A stretch of 5,377 nt of DNA from Deinococcus sp. (GTDB lineage: Bacteria; Deinococcota; Deinococci; Deinococcales; Deinococcaceae): positions 1 to 5,377 of the forward strand of contig NZ_JANYGJ010000150.1 of the NCBI RefSeq assembly GCF_025362455.1, in the 5' to 3' direction. The position numbers were made by a program, and so were the translations under genes. The notes beneath the pieces are model-generated. The model made no database searches. It had not been told where the DNA came from and was given only the letters and a program-made list of their open reading frames with translations. Each line of letters opens with the position of its first letter. Within the stretch, counting starts at the first letter, position 1. This document shows positions 1 to 5,377 of the stretch, one piece after another.

Positions 1-105
1 CTTGTAGACACGAACCTGAATAGCGCCCTTACTGGTAAGCTCTTCGAGAATGTGCTGCTGTTCCAGGGTCAATTCAACTGGGTGAATCTGCTTTCGTCTT
101 GGCAT
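1..105 (-). CDS. IS630-family transposase, N-terminal fragment (cut by window edge)
   Basis: The reading frame opens at the ATG at 105-103 and stays open to the left edge, giving 35 residues that begin MPRRKQIHPVELTLEQQHIL and end QVRVYK. A short basic start, then VELTxEQ, then a helix with EELTSKG and a following RVYK resembles the opening of IS630-family transposases, where this region starts the helix-turn-helix that recognises the element ends. The catalytic DDE domain would lie outside the window. There is no convincing Shine-Dalgarno; the start lies 11 nt after the stop of the disrupted gene upstream, so translation could be coupled to that gene. The codon usage is less GC-rich than in the helicase and hydrolase, as expected of an incoming element. 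The family call rests on recalled N-terminal sequence style only; whether the full transposase is intact cannot be seen. Confidence 0.65.
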   Translation of the reverse strand, partial: MPRRKQIHPVELTLEQQHILEELTSKGAIQVRVYK

Positions 106-138
106 CACTTAGGATATCATAAATTCAGAATCAATGTA
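1..138 (-). mobile_element. End of an IS630-family insertion sequence
   Basis: This is the transposase-start end of an insertion element whose body continues beyond the left edge. The outer boundary is inferred. IS630 elements insert at and duplicate a TA dinucleotide, and the disrupted DUF1398-like frame loses family resemblance at about 136-141, where TA occurs at 137-138 and 140-141. A perfect 7-bp inverted pair, CACTTAG (106-112) and CTAAGTG (139-145), flanks the transposase start region. The true terminal inverted repeat cannot be confirmed without the other end. Confidence 0.5.
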
Positions 139-221
139 CTAAGTGCCTTCAGATAGTCAGGCAGTGTCTGTGCGCTGCCCAGGCGGGTGTGAACATCGTC
201 GATCTGCTCGGAGGTGAACAT
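117..221 (-). pseudogene. DUF1398-like gene truncated by the IS630 insertion
   Basis: The ATG at 221-219 opens a frame of 34 residues that stops at TGA 119-117. Its start, MFTSEQIDDVHTRLG followed by LPDYLKAL, resembles the N-terminus of the DUF1398 family (MFTxEQIxxAHxxVxxG..FPxYxxxLxxLGV), small proteins of about 120-140 residues with no firmly assigned function. The resemblance ends at residues 27-30, and the last residues (LILNL) read like the edge of the insertion sequence. About three quarters of the gene is therefore missing or lies on the far side of the element. The remnant probably makes no functional product. Only about 30 residues support the family call; an unrelated short ORF is the main alternative. 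Confidence 0.55.
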
Positions 222-260
222 GCTCTCAGCATAGTTGCCAGACAGACTCCAAGACACGAG

Positions 261-292
261 AACAGGCGCCCCCCAATCCGGAGGCGCCTGTT
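261..292 (-). terminator. Hairpin terminator downstream of the helicase
   Basis: AACAGGCGCC (261-270) and GGCGCCTGTT (283-292) form a perfect 10-bp stem with a 12-nt loop. It begins 15 nt past the helicase stop codon (308-310). In the helicase direction the stem ends in TGTT and continues CTCGTGTCTT, a weak T tract. In the plus direction it is followed by only TTT. It fits an intrinsic terminator for the helicase transcript, which would also shield the disrupted gene from read-through. Confidence 0.65.
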
Positions 293-307
293 TCAACCGA
301 CTGCTAC

Positions 308-2101
<1,794 letters not shown>

Positions 2102-2107
2102 GTTGTA

Positions 2108-2114
2108 CCTTTCC
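2108..2114 (-). promoter_or_regulatory. Shine-Dalgarno of the helicase gene
   Basis: GGAAAGG on the minus strand lies 6 nt before the ATG at 2101. It is the best ribosome-binding site among the candidate starts and decides in favour of the 597-residue protein that begins MQFSEL, rather than the longer in-frame extensions to 2149 or 2323. Confidence 0.7.
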
Positions 2115-2175
2115 GGGGCCCGCACACGTCCGGTGAAAGCATCAGTCATGCAACTTCCGGAGCGTGATCCGCTGA

Positions 2176-2193
2176 TCTCCACTGTCTCCACTG
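2176..2193. repeat. Tandem 9-bp repeat, two copies, in the helicase leader
   Basis: TCTCCACTG occurs twice head to tail (2176-2184, 2185-2193). On the helicase strand this reads CAGTGGAGA twice, so each copy carries a GGAG core, 75-90 nt upstream of the helicase ATG. It may be a slippage duplication or a paired protein- or ribosome-binding site. Confidence 0.7.
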
Positions 2194-2314
2194 CATGTAA
2201 ACACTCGTCTTGTCCGGTGAACGACCCTGCCGCCTGATTGCCCCCGCGCTGTTGCAATGGGCTGATGCGGCATTTTCGGGTGTGGCCAGCTTTTTGGGCC
2301 GACGCTAAGAAGAA

Positions 2315-2320
2315 AGTATA
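2315..2320 (-). promoter_or_regulatory. Possible -10 box for the helicase, implying a long leader
   Basis: TATACT on the minus strand matches the sigma-70 -10 consensus at 5 of 6 positions and is the best such hexamer I see upstream of the helicase. No good -35 sits at 16-18 bp; GTCACA (2341-2346) is 20 bp away. If used, the transcript would carry about 200 nt of 5' leader. This is a weak call. Confidence 0.25.
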
Positions 2321-2417
2321 CACACTTCTCCCGGCCCGTCTGTGACATTCGCCCCGCCCAGCGCGAAATCTGGAGGCTCCGGACAGGCTCAGGGGTGTCC
2401 CAGAGGTCAGGCAGCAA

Positions 2418-2447
2418 CCTGTTACCGCCCGGCCTGTTACCGCCCGG
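2418..2447. repeat. Exact 15-bp tandem duplication
   Basis: CCTGTTACCGCCCGG occurs at 2418-2432 and again, without mismatch, at 2433-2447. It lies in the non-coding stretch between the two divergent genes, about 215-245 bp before the hydrolase ATG. Its exactness suggests a recent slippage event, or a site kept in two copies. Confidence 0.85.
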
Positions 2448-2493
2448 CAGACAGCCCCGCCTGCGTCTGGAACGAGCTGGGCGGCACTTACTT

Positions 2494-2524
2494 CAGATCA
2501 GGCCAGATCGGGCCAGACCAGATC
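2494..2524. repeat. Three imperfect 10-bp CAGATC repeats
   Basis: CAGATCAGGC (2494-2503), CAGATCGGGC (2504-2513) and CAGACCAGAT (2514-2523, followed by C) are head to tail with a 10-bp period, close to one helical turn. CAGATC/CAGACC would face the same side of the DNA in each unit, as in arrays bound by a regulator. The array is about 140-170 bp upstream of the hydrolase start. Confidence 0.6.
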
Positions 2525-2649
2525 AAAACCGCCCATCTGCCGACCCACATGCCGACCGGCTCCGCACCAGGGCCGTTTCACAACATTCCTTAAAGATCAC
2601 GCCGCCCGATTGAGCGAGTTCACTTCCAGTCTGGGACCGGGCGCAACTC

Positions 2650-2655
2650 TAAACT
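2650..2655 (+). promoter_or_regulatory. TAAACT -10 box just before the hydrolase ATG (leaderless candidate)
   Basis: TAAACT fits the TAnnnT pattern of Deinococcus -10 elements and ends 6 bp before the ATG at 2662. No Shine-Dalgarno precedes that ATG. The two facts together suggest transcription starting at or very near the start codon, giving a leaderless mRNA. No clear -35 at 17 bp was found. Confidence 0.4.
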
Positions 2656-2661
2656 CGCTTC

Positions 2662-3525
<864 letters not shown>

Positions 3526-3535
3526 GCCCTGGGTG

Positions 3536-3584
3536 GCCTTCTCGTTGCTTAATCTTATCTGTTGCGTAGCCTTCTTGTTGTCTA
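3536..3584. repeat. Imperfect 16-bp direct repeat spaced by 33 bp
   Basis: GCCTTCTCGTTGCTTA (3536-3551) and GCCTTCTTGTTGTCTA (3569-3584) match at 13 of 16 positions, with starts 33 bp apart, about three helical turns. The second copy overlaps the left half of the 16-bp palindrome at 3576-3591. The first copy may be a degenerate half-site for the same regulator. Confidence 0.5.
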
Positions 3585-3591
3585 GACAACA
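3576..3591. promoter_or_regulatory. Perfect 16-bp palindrome, GntR/HutC-type operator candidate
   Basis: TGTTGTCTAGACAACA is a perfect inverted repeat with no spacer, 50 bp before the likely start of the LysM–glycosidase gene. Its GTCTAGAC core resembles sites bound by GntR-family regulators of the HutC/NagR/TreR type (GTnTAnAC). It lies next to the -10-like CATACT (3590-3595), a position suited to repression. No regulator gene is present in the window, so the cognate protein is unknown. Confidence 0.55.
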
Positions 3592-3641
3592 TACTTAACA
3601 CGTTTTGACGACTCACTCATCTTCGGCCCGTGTGTGATCGG

Positions 3642-5144
3642 ATGAGCGGTATGTCCAGACTGAGGTTATGGTGCGGCGCAGCGCTACTGAACGTGCTTGG
3701 GCTGAACATGTTCGGGCTGGGCCTGTTCGGGCTGGGCCTGTTCGGAGGTTCGGCGCTGGCCGCCGTGAGCGTCAAGCCCCATCAGACCCTCTACGCCATC
3801 TCAAGGGCTTCGGGCACCAGCGTGGCCCGGCTGCGCCTTCTCAATCACCTCAGCGGCGACCAGTTGAAGGTAGGCCAGCTCATCCGCATGGGTGGCCCGG
3901 CCCGCCTGGCGAGCAAAGCGCCAGGGCCGTCGGTCAAAACGGCGAGCGTCGCATCTGGAACACCGCATCCGGCACTCAACGCCCCCAGCAAGCCCCCGCT
4001 GCGGCTCAAGACCACCTGGCTGCGCGGGGCCTACACCGTGCGGCGCGGCGACACGCTCAGCAAGCTCTCGCGGCGCAGCGGGCTGGATGTCGGCACCCTG
4101 CGGCGCAGCAACCACCTGACCAGCAGCGTCTTGTCCGTCGGGCAGCGGCTGCGGCTCGTGCCCGGCGCGGTCACCGCTCGGAATACGCCCAACCAGAGTG
4201 CGGCCCCGCGCCCCCGCCAGGTCAGTCCCCGTCCAACCAGCCGCAATGAACCGCGCACCGTCTTCACCTACAGCGTCGTCGGCCAGCGCGACACCTTCCG
4301 GACGCTCAGCCAGGTGGCCCAGCACAGCGCCCAGTTCAGCCCGGCCCAACTGATGCGGCTCAACAAGCTCGCCTCGCCCTGGGTCTACCCCGGCATGAAA
4401 CTGCTGATGCCGCGCCGGGTCAGCGTGCCGGTTCCGCCCAAGCCGCAGCGGGCCGGGGCCACCTTGCAGTCGCTGTGGGTGCTGGGCATTGCGCTCAAGG
4501 TCGTGCGGGTGGACCTGCGTTACCGCAACGTGCTGGTGTCGCCGATTTTGCCCGCTCAGGGGCTGGGCACCGGGGCGCGGGTCAACACGCTGGCGCGGCT
4601 GAGCGGGGCCACCGCCGTCATCAACGGCAGTTATTTTCATCCGCAGAGTTTCATTCCGGCGGGCGACCTGGTGGTTCGCGGTCAGCGGCTGGCCTGGGGA
4701 CGCCTGCCCGCCGCCCTCTCGATCACGCCGGACAACCGCGCCTACATCAGCAGCGGCGCGGGTAAAAACGGCGTCGGGGGAAGCTGGGCGGGCATGGAGA
4801 GCGTGGTCGCCAGCGGCCCCCAGATCGTGCGCGGCGGCGCGGTGCAGTCGCGGTACCCAGCCGTCTTTCAGGATCCGGCGCTGTTCGGCAGGGCTGCCCG
4901 GAGCGCCATCGGCCTGAGCAGCAACCGCGACCTGATGCTGGTGAGCACCAGAACCCGGCTGAGCATCACCGAAATGGGCAAGGTCATGGCGGCCCTCGGC
5001 GCCCGCGACGCCCTGCTGCTCGACGGCGGCTCCAGCGCGGGCCTGAGCTGGAACCGTTCACCGGTCATCGAGAGCGTGCGCGGGGTGTCATACGGCATCG
5101 GCGTGTTCGTGGATTATTCCGGGCGGCGGTACTCGCGGCTGTGA
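3642..5144 (+). CDS. Secreted protein with three LysM domains and a C-terminal phosphodiester glycosidase (NAGPA) domain
   Basis: This is a predicted cell-wall-bound enzyme of 500 residues. A signal peptide occupies residues 1-40 (Arg6, Arg8, then a long hydrophobic core, with a likely cut after SALA). LysM 1 covers about 43-85, LysM 2 about 130-173 (YTVRRGDTLSKLS is textbook) and LysM 3 about 208-257; these bind N-acetylglucosamine-containing glycan such as peptidoglycan. Ser/Pro/Arg-rich linkers separate them. Residues about 286-491 match the phosphodiester glycosidase family named after the human uncovering enzyme NAGPA: INGSYF (327-332), GPQIVRGG (392-399) and LDGGSSAGL (460-468), the usual active-site landmarks. 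The bacterial substrate is unknown; a phosphodiester-linked sugar on a wall or surface polymer is plausible. The start is uncertain: GTG 3630, ATG 3642 and ATG 3651 are in frame and none has a good Shine-Dalgarno. All three give a workable signal peptide. Confidence 0.9.
   Translation: MSGMSRLRLWCGAALLNVLGLNMFGLGLFGLGLFGGSALAAVSVKPHQTLYAISRASGTSVARLRLLNHLSGDQLKVGQLIRMGGPARLASKAPGPSVKTASVASGTPHPALNAPSKPPLRLKTTWLRGAYTVRRGDTLSKLSRRSGLDVGTLRRSNHLTSSVLSVGQRLRLVPGAVTARNTPNQSAAPRPRQVSPRPTSRNEPRTVFTYSVVGQRDTFRTLSQVAQHSAQFSPAQLMRLNKLASPWVYPGMKLLMPRRVSVPVPPKPQRAGATLQSLWVLGIALKVVRVDLRYRNVLVSPILPAQGLGTGARVNTLARLSGATAVINGSYFHPQSFIPAGDLVVRGQRLAWGRLPAALSITPDNRAYISSGAGKNGVGGSWAGMESVVASGPQIVRGGAVQSRYPAVFQDPALFGRAARSAIGLSSNRDLMLVSTRTRLSITEMGKVMAALGARDALLLDGGSSAGLSWNRSPVIESVRGVSYGIGVFVDYSGRRYSRL
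3711..3745 (+). repeat. 15-bp tandem repeat inside the signal peptide
   Basis: TTCGGGCTGGGCCTG occurs at 3711-3725 and 3726-3740, followed by a partial unit TTCGG (3741-3745). The preceding 15 bases (3696-3710) match at 10 of 15 positions and look like an older copy. Each unit encodes Phe-Gly-Leu-Gly-Leu, so copy changes keep the reading frame and only lengthen or shorten the hydrophobic core of the signal peptide. Confidence 0.85.
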
Positions 5145-5253
5145 GTCTGGCTGAGCTGGACGGGGCTGGACGTGCTGTTGGCGGGTGGGTGGCGTTTCTG
5201 GGCTTTAGCTTTTTGCGAATGCGCCTGCACCCCCACCCCCCAGCGGCTTATCG
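5145..5253. other. Gap between the glycosidase gene and the IS4-like fragment
   Basis: These 109 bases hold no gene that I can support. GCTGGACG occurs twice with a 10-bp offset (5155-5162, 5165-5172), and a T-rich patch CTTTAGCTTTTT (5203-5214) lacks a clear preceding stem. The outer end of the IS4-like element is expected here. Confidence 0.4.
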
Positions 5254-5377
5254 TTACCCAGAAGTGGGATAGAGGCTGACAGAGACGTCAAGATCAAGCA
5301 GCCAGGCGGCCTGAGTGAGCCAGGCCCAACCGCGCCAGAGGGTCTGCCAACCAGGGTCGCCGTCACGGCGGCGACCA
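5254..5377 (-). CDS. IS4-family transposase, C-terminal fragment (cut by window edge)
   Basis: Reading from the right edge on the minus strand, 40 residues run to a TAA at 5256-5254. The segment RRRDGDPGWQTLWRGW resembles the conserved tail of IS4-family transposases (LGRKxDGxPGxxTLWRGLxRL), which follows the catalytic DDE domain. The last residues (from about AWLTQAAWLLDLD onward) are more variable. The catalytic domain lies outside the window, so intactness cannot be judged. The element's end, with its inverted repeat, should lie between 5145 and 5253, but I could not identify it from one end. This frame is short and was called by translating the edge by eye. Confidence 0.6.
   Translation of the reverse strand, partial: GRRRDGDPGWQTLWRGWAWLTQAAWLLDLDVSVSLYPTSG

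Larger units (their letters stand above)
2102..2661. other. Divergent intergenic region with several short direct repeats
   Basis: About 560 bases separate the divergently read helicase and lipoprotein genes. I find no convincing gene: the open frames in 2142-2417 (minus) and 2342-2593 or 2395-2613 (plus) have low-complexity, family-free translations and no good start signals. The region holds the helicase Shine-Dalgarno and possible -10, a TAAACT box before the hydrolase, the 10-mer GTCCGGTGAA twice (2128-2137 and 2212-2221), and three tandem repeats listed separately. Confidence 0.6.

Noticed and set aside
2142..2417. Minus-strand 91-residue frame upstream of the helicase, a possible leader peptide
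   Set aside because: No Shine-Dalgarno or family resemblance; it starts upstream of the best -10 candidate and overlaps the leader in a different frame from the helicase.
2342..2613. Two overlapping plus-strand frames (83 and 72 residues) in the intergenic region
   Set aside because: They lack ribosome-binding sites and domain-like composition. CYRPACYRPA in one arises simply from the 15-bp tandem repeat.
3605..3610. TTGACG as the -35 of the LysM–glycosidase promoter
   Set aside because: No acceptable -10 lies 16-18 bp downstream; the spaced bases are CCGTGT, and the nearest TGTGAT is 22 bp away.
3801..4640. Minus-strand open frame of 279 residues antisense to the LysM gene
   Set aside because: It is a shadow: Pro/Arg/Gly/Ala-rich with no motif, opposite clear LysM and NAGPA domains.
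5355..5376. Hairpin GGTCGCCG / CGGCGACC with a 6-nt loop, a possible terminator
   Set aside because: It lies inside the IS4-like coding frame (Arg/Asp/Gly codons) and has no T tract, so it is probably a by-product of GC-rich coding sequence.

Overview
The window looks like a chromosomal segment from the Deinococcus–Thermus lineage, most probably a Deinococcus. It is GC-rich, and its largest gene is a DEAD-box helicase whose core and first C-terminal region closely resemble Thermus Hera as I remember that protein. One gene has no Shine-Dalgarno but a TAnnnT box just before its ATG, as in Deinococcus leaderless genes. The genus assignment is inference from protein style, because no rRNA or marker gene is present.

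Layout, left to right. Positions 1-105 hold the N-terminus of an IS630-family transposase (minus strand, cut by the window edge). Its element appears to have inserted at a TA near 137-141 into a small DUF1398-like gene, of which only the first 27-30 codons remain (ATG at 221). A perfect 10-bp-stem hairpin (261-292) follows. It sits just beyond the stop of the Hera-like helicase (308-2101, minus), which carries an added arginine/glycine-rich tail. Between the helicase start and the next gene lie about 560 non-coding bases (2102-2661). They contain the helicase Shine-Dalgarno, a possible long leader, a 10-bp direct repeat, and 9-bp, 15-bp and about 10-bp tandem repeats.

The plus-strand half holds two exported proteins. 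One is a predicted lipoprotein alpha/beta-hydrolase of the carboxylesterase type (2662-3525). The other is a secreted protein with three LysM domains and a C-terminal phosphodiester glycosidase (NAGPA-type) domain (3642-5144). The 116-bp gap between them contains a perfect 16-bp palindrome centred on GTCTAGAC, a shape typical of GntR/HutC-type repressor operators. The second gene is therefore probably controlled on its own. Positions 5254-5377 encode the last 40 residues of an IS4-family transposase (minus), cut by the right edge.

The two envelope proteins may both act at the cell surface, the esterase lipid-anchored and the LysM enzyme bound to peptidoglycan. Nothing in the sequence proves a shared pathway. 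The helicase is a divergent, independent unit for RNA remodelling. Insertion sequences at both ends mark the block as sitting in an IS-visited part of the genome. I see no defence system, CRISPR array, tRNA or rRNA.
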